A stretch of 64,000 nt of DNA from Actinokineospora inagensis DSM 44258. GTDB taxonomy: Bacteria > Actinomycetota > Actinomycetes > Mycobacteriales > Pseudonocardiaceae. Under the pieces are notes generated by a model that did no database searches, was not told where the DNA came from, and saw only the letters and a program-made list of their open reading frames with translations. Location: positions 45,750 to 109,749 of the forward strand of contig NZ_AXWW01000029.1 in NCBI RefSeq assembly GCF_000482865.1. Direction: 5' to 3'. Shown here piece after piece: positions 9,890-18,194 of the stretch (within the stretch, counting starts at the first letter, position 1; each line of letters starts with the position of its first letter). Made by a program: the position numbers and the translations under genes.

Positions 9890-11149
9890 ATGACTTCTGT
9901 CGACGTCCAGACCGGCACCATCGACCTCGGCCCCGCTCGGGCCCTGTCCTGTCGTGAGTGCGGCCACCGGATCCCCCTCGCCGCCGAGTTCGCCTGCGCC
10001 GAGTGTTTCGGCCCCCTCGAGGTGGCTTACGACTTCGGCACCGTGACCCGCGCGGACATCGAGGCGGGCCCCAGGTCGATCTGGCGCTACCGCGCGCTGC
10101 TGCCGGTGCCGCCGGACGTGGAGCGCCACCCGAACACCGACCCCGGCCTGACCCGCCTGGTGAAGGCCGACCGCCTGGCCGCCGCGCTCGGCGTGAAGTC
10201 GTTGTGGGTCAAGGACGACACGGGCAACCCGACGCACTCCTTCAAGGACCGCGTGGTCGCCGTGGCGCTCGCCGCCGCCCGCACCCTCGGGTTCAGCGTG
10301 TTGGCGTGCCCGTCGACCGGCAACCTCGCCAACGCCGTCGCCGCCGCCGCGGCCCGCGCGGGCTGGGAGTCGGTCGTGCTGGTCCCGTCGTCGTTGGAGC
10401 GCGCCAAGATCCTGACCACCGCGGTCTACGACGGCGCCCTGATCGCGGTCGACGGCAACTACGACGACGTGAACCGCCTGGCGACCGAACTCGCCGCCGA
10501 GCACGAGGACTGGGCGTTCGTGAACGTCAACGTCCGCCCCTACTACGCCGAGGGTTCGAAGACGCTGGGCTACGAGGTCGCCGAGCAGTTGGGCTGGCGG
10601 CTGCCGCAGCAGGTCGTGGTACCCGTCGCGTCGGGCTCGCAGTTGACCAAGGTCGACAAGGCGTTCCGCGAACTCGGCGAGCTGGGCCTGGTCGAGCCGA
10701 CCCCATACCGGGTGTTCGGCGCGCAGGCCACCGGCTGCTCCCCCGTGTCGGCCGCGTTCAAGGCGGGCGAGGACGTGATCCGCCCGGTGAAGCCGGACAC
10801 CATCGCCCGCTCGCTGGCCATCGGCGCCCCCGCCGACGGCCCGTACGTGCTCGACTCGGTCCGCCGCACCGGCGGCGCCGTCGAGGACGTCACCGACGCC
10901 GAGGTGGTCGAGGGCATCCGCCTGCTGGCCCGCACCGAGGGCATCTTCGCCGAGACCGCCGGTGGCGTGACCGTGGCGACCGCCAAGAAGCTCATCGAGA
11001 CCGGCCAACTCGACCGCGACGCCGAAACCGTCCTCCTGATCACCGGCGACGGCCTCAAGACCCTGGACGCGGTCCAGGACCACATCGGCCCGCGCGCCAC
11101 CATCCCCCCGTCGGCCGCCGCCGTCCACGAGGTCCTCAACCGGGGCTGA
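9890..11149 (+). CDS. Threonine-synthase-like PLP enzyme, probable MetM-type homocysteine synthase
   Basis: A 419-residue fold-type II PLP enzyme of the threonine synthase family. A four-cysteine zinc ribbon (C21, C24, C36, C39) starts the protein; the PLP lysine is K119 in [24 protein letters not shown] and TGDGLK are further PLP/phosphate contacts. ATG 9890 follows GAGGAG; the upstream in-frame ATG at 9872 lies inside the riboswitch. A classical ThrC would normally be in a hom-thrC-thrB group; this gene is alone and under a SAM riboswitch. That fits the MetM branch, which converts O-phosphohomoserine to homocysteine with a sulfur-carrier protein. No metO-like gene follows here. Confidence 0.9.
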   Translation: MTSVDVQTGTIDLGPARALSCRECGHRIPLAAEFACAECFGPLEVAYDFGTVTRADIEAGPRSIWRYRALLPVPPDVERHPNTDPGLTRLVKADRLAAALGVKSLWVKDDTGNPTHSFKDRVVAVALAAARTLGFSVLACPSTGNLANAVAAAAARAGWESVVLVPSSLERAKILTTAVYDGALIAVDGNYDDVNRLATELAAEHEDWAFVNVNVRPYYAEGSKTLGYEVAEQLGWRLPQQVVVPVASGSQLTKVDKAFRELGELGLVEPTPYRVFGAQATGCSPVSAAFKAGEDVIRPVKPDTIARSLAIGAPADGPYVLDSVRRTGGAVEDVTDAEVVEGIRLLARTEGIFAETAGGVTVATAKKLIETGQLDRDAETVLLITGDGLKTLDAVQDHIGPRATIPPSAAAVHEVLNRG

Positions 11150-11227
11150 CCCGCCCCCACCTCCTCTCTGACTCTCTCCAATCCTCTGACTCTCTCCAAC
11201 CAGCCTGATCTCCCAACCTGCCTTCCC

Positions 11228-11267
11228 CGACCGGCGGCGCAGTGACATCCCACCGCGCCGCCGGTCG
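11228..11267 (+). terminator. Stem-loop terminator after the threonine-synthase-like gene
   Basis: A perfect 13-bp stem (11228-11240 with 11255-11267) encloses a 14-base loop, about 80 bases after the stop codon. The intervening 11150-11227 is C/T-rich with a near-repeat of CTCTGACTCTCTCCAA and holds no gene. Confidence 0.65.
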
Positions 11268-11300
11268 ACCCGGCTGCTCCCCCCAACTCAGCGGCGCACG

Positions 11301-11365
11301 CCACGCCACGCCACGCCACGCCACGCCACGCCACGCCACGCCACGCCACGCCACGCCACGCCACG
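11301..11365. repeat. CCACG x13 pentanucleotide microsatellite
   Basis: Thirteen exact, uninterrupted copies of CCACG occupy 11301-11365 in the gap between the convergent threonine-synthase-like gene and comEC. A partial copy precedes the array. Pure five-base arrays of this length are prone to slippage. It lies outside coding sequence, 67 bases beyond the comEC stop. Confidence 0.97.
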
Positions 11366-11431
11366 GAAGCGGAGACCGACAAACCGGTGGCAGTCAACCC
11401 GGGCGGTCGCGGTCGGACAGTGGACCGGTGG

Positions 11432-13789
11432 TCAGTGCCGGGGCGGTGCTCTCGGCTCGCCCCGGGTCAGCAGGGTCAACGCGTCCGCCGGACCGATGAT
11501 CGCCGTGTCGCCGTCCTGGTCGGTGCGGGTGACCCGGATCCCCCGCCGCCGCAGGTCCAGCACGGTCATCGGGCTGGGGTGCCCGTACGGGTTCCCCGCC
11601 CCCACACTGATCATCGCGAGGCGGGCACCCACGGCGGTGATGAAGTCCGGTGTCGTGTACCGGGACCCGTGGTGCGGCACCTTGATCACGTCCGCGCGCA
11701 GGTCGACCCGGGCGGTGAGCAGATCGGCCTGCGCGGCCAACTCCACGTCACCGGTGAGCAGGACCCGCCCCGCCCGCGTTGTCGCGCGCAGCACCACCGA
11801 CCCGTTGTTGATCGATGTCCCGTCCCGCGCCGATGTCTCCTCTCGTTCGTCGTCGATCTCCTTCCGTTGCGGCCCAAGCACTTCCAGGGTCAAGCCGGGC
11901 CACGTCAACCGCTGCCCGGCGGCGATGCCGACCAGCGGTACGCCCGCGGCCGAAGTCTGACGGCGTACCTGCCGCCAAGCCCAGTCCGGCGATCGCCCCG
12001 GTCCCACGGCGACCGCGCCCACCGACCGGTCGGCCAACACCGCGGCCAACCCGCCGACGTGGTCCGCGTGCAGGTGGCTGAGGATCACCATCGGCACCCG
12101 GTCGATCGCCAGCCGGTCCAGGCATTCCCGCACCGGCACGGGATCGGGCCCTGTGTCGACGACCACCGCCCGCCCACTGTCCGCTGTGGACAGGACGATG
12201 GCGTCGCCCTGCCCGACGTCGCACACCACCATGGCCCAACCGGCGGGCGGCCACCTCGGTGCCAGCACGCGCACCGGCACCAGGACGAGCAGCAGCCCGA
12301 CCACCACAAGCCCGACCACGACGCGCGTGCGCCGCCACCGCAGCCCGACCACCAGTGCCGCCAGCAGCACCCCGCCCCACCAGCCCGAGGGCCAGTCGAG
12401 GGCCGCCCCGGGCACACCGGCCGCCGTGTGCCCGACCAAGACCAGCCAGTCGACCGCCGGACCTGCGGCCCGCACAAGCCACCCCGCCAGCCATGGCGCG
12501 ACCGGCATGACCAGCGCCGCGAGCAGCCCCTGCACCGTGGCGGGCGCGACCACCGGGACCGCCACCAGGTTGGCGACGACCGCGACGAGGCTCACCTGCC
12601 CGCTGATCCCCGCGACCACCGGCGCCGTGGCGAGGTGCGCCGCCGCCGGTATCGCGACGGCCTCGGCGAGCAGCCGGGGCACCCGCCGCCGGGTCAGTCG
12701 ATCCACCCACCGCGGCGCGACGAGCACCAAGGCGGCGGTCGCCAGGACCGACAGCACGAACCCCAGGCTGACCGCCATCTCCGGGTCGATCGCCACCAGC
12801 ACGATCACCGCCGTCGACAGCGCCGGGAGCACCGCCCGTTCCCGCCCGAGGGCCAGGGCCAGCAACCCGATCGCGCCCATCACGCCCGCCCGCAGCACGC
12901 TGGGCTCCGGCCCGACCAGCACGACGTACCCGAGCAGCGCCGCGAACGCCGCCACCGCCGACCCACGTGGCCCGATCCGCACCAGCCGCGCCAGGAACAG
13001 CACCGCGAAGCAGACGATCGCCAGGTTCGCCCCGGACACCGCCAGCAGGTGGGTCATCCCCGCGGTCCGGAACTCGTCCGCGACGGACTGGACCATCCGG
13101 TCGGTGTCGCCGACCACGAGGGCGGGCAGCAACCCCCTGGCCTCGTCGTCGAGAACCGACGACGCCTCCCGCAGCCCGTCGCGCAGTGACTGTGCGACCC
13201 GCTGCCACACGGGCGCCGCACTGACATCCCTCGGTGGCCCCCGCACCCGCAGCACCGCGACCGTCAACCCCCCGGAGTCCGCGGGCCCCAACGCTCCCTT
13301 GACCGTCACCTCCTGTCCTGGCAGCAACGCCGCCCAGTCATCCACCGGTGCCAGCACCAGCACGCGACTCCCGTCCAACAGCGCCGGGACGACCACCGAC
13401 CGAGCGCCCGAGGGCACCGCCCCAAACCCGGTCGACGTGACCTTCTTGGGCCGCTCCGCGACCTCCACCCGAGCCTCGACCACGGCACCCCGCGCGGCCG
13501 CCACCCTCAGCGGATCCGCAGCCGCGACCCAGATCCGCGCCGCGACCGGGCACACGGCCAGCACCCCGCACACCACCAACGGCCATCCGGCCCCGACCAC
13601 CGTGAACCGCTTCGGCGCACCGCGGAGGTGCAGGACTCCCGCGGCAACCGCCACCCCACCGACCACCGCGGCCAACACCCAGTGCCCCAGCAACCCCAGC
13701 AGGGCGGCCAACCACAGCGCGAGAGCCCCGGGCACCAACCGGACATCCTGCGTGCCCCCGTTCACCACCACGACAATCCCCCATACCAT
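11432..13789 (-). CDS. comEC: ComEC/Rec2-type DNA-uptake channel protein
   Basis: A 785-residue polytopic membrane protein. An N-terminal hydrophobic region and OB-like domain are followed by the Competence domain with many helices (residues ~230-520, including GMTHLLAVSGANLAIVCF). A C-terminal metallo-beta-lactamase-like domain begins near 530, with the metal motif LSHLHADHVGG near 570 and a later VPHHGS. It would carry one strand of incoming DNA across the membrane and may degrade the other. It sits downstream of comEA and a tiny membrane gene. The start is uncertain: ATG 13789 lacks a clear ribosome site, and GTG codons around 13765 are alternatives. Confidence 0.93.
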   Translation of the reverse strand: MVWGIVVVVNGGTQDVRLVPGALALWLAALLGLLGHWVLAAVVGGVAVAAGVLHLRGAPKRFTVVGAGWPLVVCGVLAVCPVAARIWVAAADPLRVAAARGAVVEARVEVAERPKKVTSTGFGAVPSGARSVVVPALLDGSRVLVLAPVDDWAALLPGQEVTVKGALGPADSGGLTVAVLRVRGPPRDVSAAPVWQRVAQSLRDGLREASSVLDDEARGLLPALVVGDTDRMVQSVADEFRTAGMTHLLAVSGANLAIVCFAVLFLARLVRIGPRGSAVAAFAALLGYVVLVGPEPSVLRAGVMGAIGLLALALGRERAVLPALSTAVIVLVAIDPEMAVSLGFVLSVLATAALVLVAPRWVDRLTRRRVPRLLAEAVAIPAAAHLATAPVVAGISGQVSLVAVVANLVAVPVVAPATVQGLLAALVMPVAPWLAGWLVRAAGPAVDWLVLVGHTAAGVPGAALDWPSGWWGGVLLAALVVGLRWRRTRVVVGLVVVGLLLVLVPVRVLAPRWPPAGWAMVVCDVGQGDAIVLSTADSGRAVVVDTGPDPVPVRECLDRLAIDRVPMVILSHLHADHVGGLAAVLADRSVGAVAVGPGRSPDWAWRQVRRQTSAAGVPLVGIAAGQRLTWPGLTLEVLGPQRKEIDDEREETSARDGTSINNGSVVLRATTRAGRVLLTGDVELAAQADLLTARVDLRADVIKVPHHGSRYTTPDFITAVGARLAMISVGAGNPYGHPSPMTVLDLRRRGIRVTRTDQDGDTAIIGPADALTLLTRGEPRAPPRH

Positions 13790-13887
13790 TTAGTCCTTTG
13801 AGGACAAACAAGCCGCAATGTCGATGTCGACCCGGCCACCGCGTCCAAGCACCTCAGGTGATTCCGCTCGAAGAGCCCTGCCGGAGG

Positions 13888-14028
13888 TCAGGACTGACCG
13901 CTCCACACCGCGCCGAGCACGCAGGCGGCCACGCTCATGACGACGATGAGCGACCAGTGGGCGTACAGCCCGAGGAAGATCCCGACCCCGATGGCCGTGG
14001 CGCCGATGGTCACCGTGTGCGCGGTCAT
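13888..14028 (-). CDS. 46-residue membrane peptide between comEA and comEC
   Basis: A small gene whose ATG (14028-14026) overlaps the comEA stop as ATGA, the classic sign of translational coupling. It encodes about 46 residues, nearly all hydrophobic: MTAHTVTIGATAIGVGIFLG, then LYAHWSLIVVMSVAACVLG, ending in VWSGQS. Two short membrane helices in a hairpin are predicted. I know no named family; comparable tiny ORFs could be easily missed. Its place inside the com operon suggests a link to the uptake machinery, but that is inference. Confidence 0.6.
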   Translation of the reverse strand: MTAHTVTIGATAIGVGIFLGLYAHWSLIVVMSVAACVLGAVWSGQS

Positions 14029-14678
14029 TGGACGGTCACCAGGTCGCGGAGGTGTTCGAAGCGGGCCTGGCCGATCCCGTCGACATCGCGCAGTTGCTCG
14101 ACCCGGCTGAAGCGGCCGTGTTGGCCGCGCCAGTCCAGGATGCGCTGGGCCGTGACGGCGCCGACCCCGGGCAGCGTGTCGAGCCGGGCCAGGGTCGCGG
14201 TGTTCAGGTTGACCTTGCCGGGCGGGCCGGGCGGGTCGTCAGCCGGTGGCGCGGGGACGCCGACGTGGATCTGCTCGCCGTCGACGAGCTTGCGGGCCAG
14301 GTTGAGCGGGGTCAGGTCGGCGCCGGGCAGGGCTCCGCCGCTGGCGCGGAGCGCGTCGTCGACCCGGGAGCCGTCGGGTAGGGAACGCAGGCCGGGGTTG
14401 GCGACCTTGCCGACCACGTCGACCACGATGGTCGGCACGGTGTGCTCGACCGCGGCGGCGGCCAGGGTCGGCGCTTGCTCGGGGGGTGGTGGCGATCCGG
14501 AGAGCGTTGACGTGGCTATGACCGCGGCGAGGACAACGGCGAGTCCGGCGAGGACGGGTATCCGCGACCGCCGCCGCGCCGGTTGCTCCGCCGGTTCGCG
14601 ATCCCAAGGGCGACCGGCGACGGTGGCGAGGCGGGCGAGGACGGCGTCGATGTGCTTGGCACGCTGTGAGTTGGACAT
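14025..14678 (-). CDS. comEA: ComEA-type DNA-binding competence protein
   Basis: A 217-residue membrane-anchored DNA receptor. After a cytosolic arginine-rich start there is one membrane helix (~residues 38-60, VLAGLAVVLAAVIATSTLSG). An SLBB domain (~85-140; VVDVVGKVANPGLRSLPDGSRV) and a C-terminal double helix-hairpin-helix (GKVNLNTATLARLDTLPGVG, then GRFSRVEQLRDVDGIG) follow. HhH pairs bind double-stranded DNA without sequence specificity. ATG 14678 is chosen over the GTG 9 bases upstream; neither has a strong ribosome site. It is first of three genes with the small membrane ORF and comEC. Confidence 0.93.
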   Translation of the reverse strand: MSNSQRAKHIDAVLARLATVAGRPWDREPAEQPARRRSRIPVLAGLAVVLAAVIATSTLSGSPPPPEQAPTLAAAAVEHTVPTIVVDVVGKVANPGLRSLPDGSRVDDALRASGGALPGADLTPLNLARKLVDGEQIHVGVPAPPADDPPGPPGKVNLNTATLARLDTLPGVGAVTAQRILDWRGQHGRFSRVEQLRDVDGIGQARFEHLRDLVTVQ

Positions 14679-14788
14679 GGGACCCACGCTAGGAACCCGC
14701 GGCGACCTGGGACAGCGCTGATCATCTTGTGTGGACGGGCGCGGCGAGTGTGGACAACCCGCCTACCGGTAGCCGGATTGCAGGCGGC

Positions 14789-15625
14789 TCAGCGCGGGCT
14801 GACGATGATGCCGAGCACGCCCGGTCCGGTGTGCGCGCCGATGACCGCGCCCAGCTCGGCGACCAGGCACTCGGCCGAGGGCAGCCGTTCCCGCAGCCGG
14901 TTCGCGACCTCGACTGCCCGGTCCGGGTCGGCGAGGTGGTGCACGGCGATGTCCACCGCAGACCCGCCTGCGGCCTCGACCGCCAGGTCGACCAGGCGGG
15001 CCACCGCGCGGCCGGTCGTGCGGACCTTCTCCAACGGCACGATCTGCCCGTCGTGCACGTGCAGGATCGGCTTGACGGACAGCGCGGTCCCCAGCAGCGC
15101 GGCCGCGGCACCGATCCGGCCCCCGCGCCTCAGGTACTCCAGCGTTTCGACCACGAAGAGACTCCGGCTCGCCGCCGCCGACTCGACCGCGGCGGCCTCG
15201 ACGTCCGCTCCCCCGCCTCCCCCTGCGGCGACCTCCGCGGCGCGAACCACGGCGAACCCGAGGCCCATCGCGGTGGTCCTGGAATCGACCACACGCACCG
15301 CGGAACCGAACTCGGCGCCCGCCAGCCGGGCGGACTCCCAGGTGCCGGACAGGTCGCGGGAGAGGTGCACGGAAAGCACTCCGTCGGCGCCCCCGTCGAG
15401 CAGTTCGCGGTAAGTGGCGGCGAACTCGGCCGGGTTGGGTCGGGACGTGGTCACCATCCGCCGGTCGCGCAGGGCTGCGGCCAACTGGGTGGGGCCGATG
15501 TCCAGCCCGTCGCGACCTTCCCGACCGTCCACACGCACCAGCAGCGGGACGACCCGCACGCCGTGCCGGTCGGCGAGGCCCTCCGGCAGGTACGCGGTGG
15601 AGTCGGTCAGCACGGCGAACGGCAC
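14789..15625 (-). CDS. DegV family fatty-acid-binding protein
   Basis: A 278-residue DegV-type protein; members bind a fatty acid and serve as FakB subunits of fatty acid kinase. The N-terminal VLTDSTAYLPEGLA and RVVPLLV strands, the TTSRPNPAEF motif and the VLSVHLSRDLSGTWESA segment are diagnostic, as is VVDSRTTAMGLGF. The C-terminal domain holds VKPILHVHDGQIVPLEKVRT. It occupies the position of Rv2417c between octT and comEA. The DegV name is historic and does not imply a regulatory role. No fakA is in the window. Confidence 0.93.
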   Translation of the reverse strand: MPFAVLTDSTAYLPEGLADRHGVRVVPLLVRVDGREGRDGLDIGPTQLAAALRDRRMVTTSRPNPAEFAATYRELLDGGADGVLSVHLSRDLSGTWESARLAGAEFGSAVRVVDSRTTAMGLGFAVVRAAEVAAGGGGGADVEAAAVESAAASRSLFVVETLEYLRRGGRIGAAAALLGTALSVKPILHVHDGQIVPLEKVRTTGRAVARLVDLAVEAAGGSAVDIAVHHLADPDRAVEVANRLRERLPSAECLVAELGAVIGAHTGPGVLGIIVSPR

Positions 15626-15643
15626 GTGATGGGAGCGTAGTGG

Positions 15644-16372
15644 CTAGCAGGCGGGCGGCCGACCCAACAGCGGTGCCAGGTGCTCCACAAGCCCTTCCGC
15701 GACCAATTTGTGTCCGTCCCAGCCCCAGTGGATGCCATCCGGGTTGCCGTGGCCGTTCATGACATGGTCACCGATTACAGCGGTCACGTCGAAGGTGACC
15801 ACACCTGTCCGCTCGGCCCACGCACGCATGAGGTTCACCGTGCGGAGGCGACCGGTGTGCACGTAACCGTAGGCGGGTGCGCGGTGCACGGAAGGCAACA
15901 TGGCCACGACAGGTAGGTCCGGCCGCAACGCGCGCACAGCGACGACTATGTCGTTGAGGTACCGCACGGTGAGTGCAGCCGGTAGCGCTACCGGCCACCC
16001 ACCCATCACGCGCGAAGCCCACGGTTGGGCGGCCAGGTAGGTCTTACGAACACGACGACGCAACCAGTCGGGCCGGAGGTACCGGATTCCCTGACGCAGG
16101 TAGGTCGGCAACGGCGAGGGCAACGTGTCCATACCGCTCACGGCAAGCACCAGGACGTCGACCTTGGGCATGTGTGTCCACACGCGAGGATCACCCGTCA
16201 GCGCCCAGTACGCGTCACGAGCCGTCCACCCGAGTCCCGCGAACAGCTCGGTACGGCCACCTACCGCGGTGGCGGCGAGGTTCGGCCAGAGACGCGGGTC
16301 GTCCGCGGGATGGGGACCGTCGGGGCCGTGGAAGCTCAGCGAGTCGCCGAACACCAGCACGGTCGGCGCCAC
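15644..16372 (-). CDS. octT: Diglucosylglycerate octanoyltransferase (SGNH hydrolase fold)
   Basis: A 242-residue SGNH/GDSL enzyme. The nucleophile motif is VLVFGDSLSFHGP at residues ~5-17, and the late Asp/His block is GNPDGIHWGWDGHKL near 215-230. By position directly after gpgP and by the LSFHGPDG variant it matches mycobacterial OctT (Rv2418c), which transfers octanoate to diglucosylglycerate early in methylglucose lipopolysaccharide synthesis. It is four bases downstream of gpgP, so an operon is likely. The substrate is inferred from synteny; a generic lipase/esterase is the alternative. Confidence 0.82.
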   Translation of the reverse strand: MAPTVLVFGDSLSFHGPDGPHPADDPRLWPNLAATAVGGRTELFAGLGWTARDAYWALTGDPRVWTHMPKVDVLVLAVSGMDTLPSPLPTYLRQGIRYLRPDWLRRRVRKTYLAAQPWASRVMGGWPVALPAALTVRYLNDIVVAVRALRPDLPVVAMLPSVHRAPAYGYVHTGRLRTVNLMRAWAERTGVVTFDVTAVIGDHVMNGHGNPDGIHWGWDGHKLVAEGLVEHLAPLLGRPPAC

Positions 16373-16376
16373 CGGG

Positions 16377-16991
16377 CTATCCGGTGATGCCCACGTTGTA
16401 GGCGACCAGACGCCAGGCCAGCCCGCTGGTGTCGCGGCGGGCGAGCACCGTCCAATGACAGTTGCCGATGCCGCCGAGCTGCCACCAGTTGGCCACCGGT
16501 AGCTCCAAGAGGCTGCCTGCCAACGCCGTGATCAGGCCGCCGTGCGCGCACAGCACCGCGGTCTCGTCGGTCCCCTCGTCCAGCGCGGCGACCACCTCGA
16601 CCGCGCGGGCGGCGACCTCGACCCGGGACTCACCGCCCGGTGGGGCCCACGTGGCGTCGGTCTGCCACTCGGCACGACCGCCCGGCCACTCCTGGTCGAT
16701 CTCGGCACCGGTTTTGCCCTGCCAGAGGCCGAGGTGGGTCTCGCGCAAACGCTTGTCGAACCGCAGCGGCACGCCGACGGCCTCGCTGAACACCGTGGCC
16801 GTGTCGGTCGCCCGGCGCAGGTCGGAGGCCACGACGACGTCCGGTGAGAACCGGGCCAGCGCCGGGACGGCGAACCGGGCCTGGTTCCACCCGATCTCCG
16901 TCAGGTGCGAGTCGATGTGGCCCTGCATCCGCCCGGAGGCGTTGTGGTCGGTCTCGCCGTGGCGCCAGAGGACGAGCCGCCGCAGCGTCAC
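16377..16991 (-). CDS. gpgP: Glucosyl-3-phosphoglycerate phosphatase (histidine phosphatase family)
   Basis: A 204-residue phosphoglycerate-mutase-fold phosphatase. The catalytic histidine is in LVLWRHGETDHNASGRMQGH near the N-terminus; VVASDLRRATDTA and LCAHGGLI supply the second phosphate pocket. GTG 16991 is chosen because it overlaps the rsfS stop as GTGA and LRRLVLWRHGETD follows at once. In mycobacteria the ortholog (Rv2419c) dephosphorylates glucosyl-3-phosphoglycerate in methylglucose lipopolysaccharide synthesis, and the neighbours octT, rsfS and nadD are the same here. General phosphatase activity cannot be excluded. Confidence 0.87.
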   Translation of the reverse strand: MTLRRLVLWRHGETDHNASGRMQGHIDSHLTEIGWNQARFAVPALARFSPDVVVASDLRRATDTATVFSEAVGVPLRFDKRLRETHLGLWQGKTGAEIDQEWPGGRAEWQTDATWAPPGGESRVEVAARAVEVVAALDEGTDETAVLCAHGGLITALAGSLLELPVANWWQLGGIGNCHWTVLARRDTSGLAWRLVAYNVGITG

Positions 16992-17371
16992 TCGGCGTCC
17001 TCGTCGGCGGGCGGGTCGGCGTCGAACGCGATCCGCGGGCAGTCCTTCCACAGCCGCTCGATGCCGTAGAAGGAGCGTTCCTCGGCGTGCTGGATGTGCA
17101 CCACGACGTCGACGAAGTCGAGCAGCACCCAGCGCCCCTCACGGGCGCCTTCGCGGCGGACCGGCTTGGTGCCCGCCTCGCGCATCTTCTCCTCGACGTT
17201 CTCCACGATCGCGCCGACCTGCCGCTCGTTCGCGGCGGAGGCGATCACGAAGCAGTCGGTGATCACGAGCTGGTCGGACACGTCCAGCACGATCACGTCC
17301 GCCGCCTTCTTGTCGGCGGCCGCCCCGGCCGCGACCAGCGCCAGTTCGCGTGCCTCGTGCGTCGCTGCCAC
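16988..17371 (-). CDS. rsfS: Ribosomal silencing factor RsfS
   Basis: A 127-residue member of the RsfS/Iojap family, which binds L14 on the 50S subunit and blocks subunit joining in starvation. Family motifs are DVIVLDVSDQLVITDCFVIASAANERQ and GREGRWVLLDFVDVVVHIQH. The C-terminus is acidic (DADPPADEDAE). GTG 17371 has GAGGAG 5 bases upstream; the open frame extends 20 codons further without similarity. It lies downstream of nadD (60 bases) and overlaps gpgP, a conserved arrangement in actinobacteria. Confidence 0.95.
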   Translation of the reverse strand: MAATHEARELALVAAGAAADKKAADVIVLDVSDQLVITDCFVIASAANERQVGAIVENVEEKMREAGTKPVRREGAREGRWVLLDFVDVVVHIQHAEERSFYGIERLWKDCPRIAFDADPPADEDAE

Positions 17372-17431
17372 TTCACTCCTCGATCCGGTCCACGGGCCAA
17401 CCAGTCGAGGGTACCGGGTCGCGCACATCAC

Positions 17432-18022
17432 TTACTGCTCGGCAGCGTAGAGACCGCGCTTCGATATGTACTGCACCACACCATCCGGTACGAGGTACCA
17501 AACGGGCATACCGGTGGCTACGCGAGCGCGGCAGTCAGTGGAGGAAATCGCGAGCGCGGGAACTTCGATAAGACTCACAGTTCCCGACGGCAGGTGAGTG
17601 TCCGCGAGGCTGTAACCGGGCCGGGTGACGCCAACAAAGTGTGCCAGCGTGAACAGCTCCTCGGCTCGGTGCCAAGACAGGATCTGTTCGAGCGCGTCGG
17701 CGCCGGTGATGAAGTACAGGTCCGCGCCAGGGTACCGTTCCCGCAGGTCACGCAGGGTGTCGACGGTGTAGGTGACCCCGGTGCGGTCGATGTCGACCCG
17801 GCTGACCGAGAACCTCGGGTTGGACGCGGTGGCCACCACCGTCATCAGGTAGCGGTCCTCCGCGGCGCTGACCCCCTTGGCGCCCTTCTGCCAGGGCACC
17901 CCGGTCGGGACGAACACGACCTCGTCCAGCTCGAACCGGGCCTGCACCTCGCTGGCGGCCACGAGGTGACCGTGGTGCACCGGGTCGAAGGTGCCGCCCA
18001 TGATGCCAATCCGGCGAGCCAT
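17432..18022 (-). CDS. nadD: Nicotinate-nucleotide adenylyltransferase
   Basis: A 196-residue nucleotidyltransferase that makes nicotinate adenine dinucleotide from NaMN and ATP in NAD synthesis. The signature [17 protein letters not shown] (with HxGH) is at residues ~9-25. [23 protein letters not shown] and the C-terminal [24 protein letters not shown] (ISSTxxR motif) complete the active site. Length is normal. It begins the nadD-rsfS-gpgP-octT-degV leftward cluster. Confidence 0.96.
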   Translation of the reverse strand: MARRIGIMGGTFDPVHHGHLVAASEVQARFELDEVVFVPTGVPWQKGAKGVSAAEDRYLMTVVATASNPRFSVSRVDIDRTGVTYTVDTLRDLRERYPGADLYFITGADALEQILSWHRAEELFTLAHFVGVTRPGYSLADTHLPSGTVSLIEVPALAISSTDCRARVATGMPVWYLVPDGVVQYISKRGLYAAEQ

Positions 18023-18194
18023 GTCCAGGAGCCTACGGGCGCCCGGTCTGACATGCGCGGACGTCCCACGGGGGCTATGAGTTTCGTCTCCCCCCGCGGC
18101 CGACTTTCGGACACCACCGTTCGGGCCATGACATGGGCCCTATGACCGGATCGGTATGACCGTGGGCGGGCGTCCGACCGGGAGACTGCCGGAC

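Noticed and set aside
11136..11397. Repeated AWRGV peptide frames
   Set aside because: They are only translations of the CCACG microsatellite in the intergenic gap; no ribosome site or similarity.
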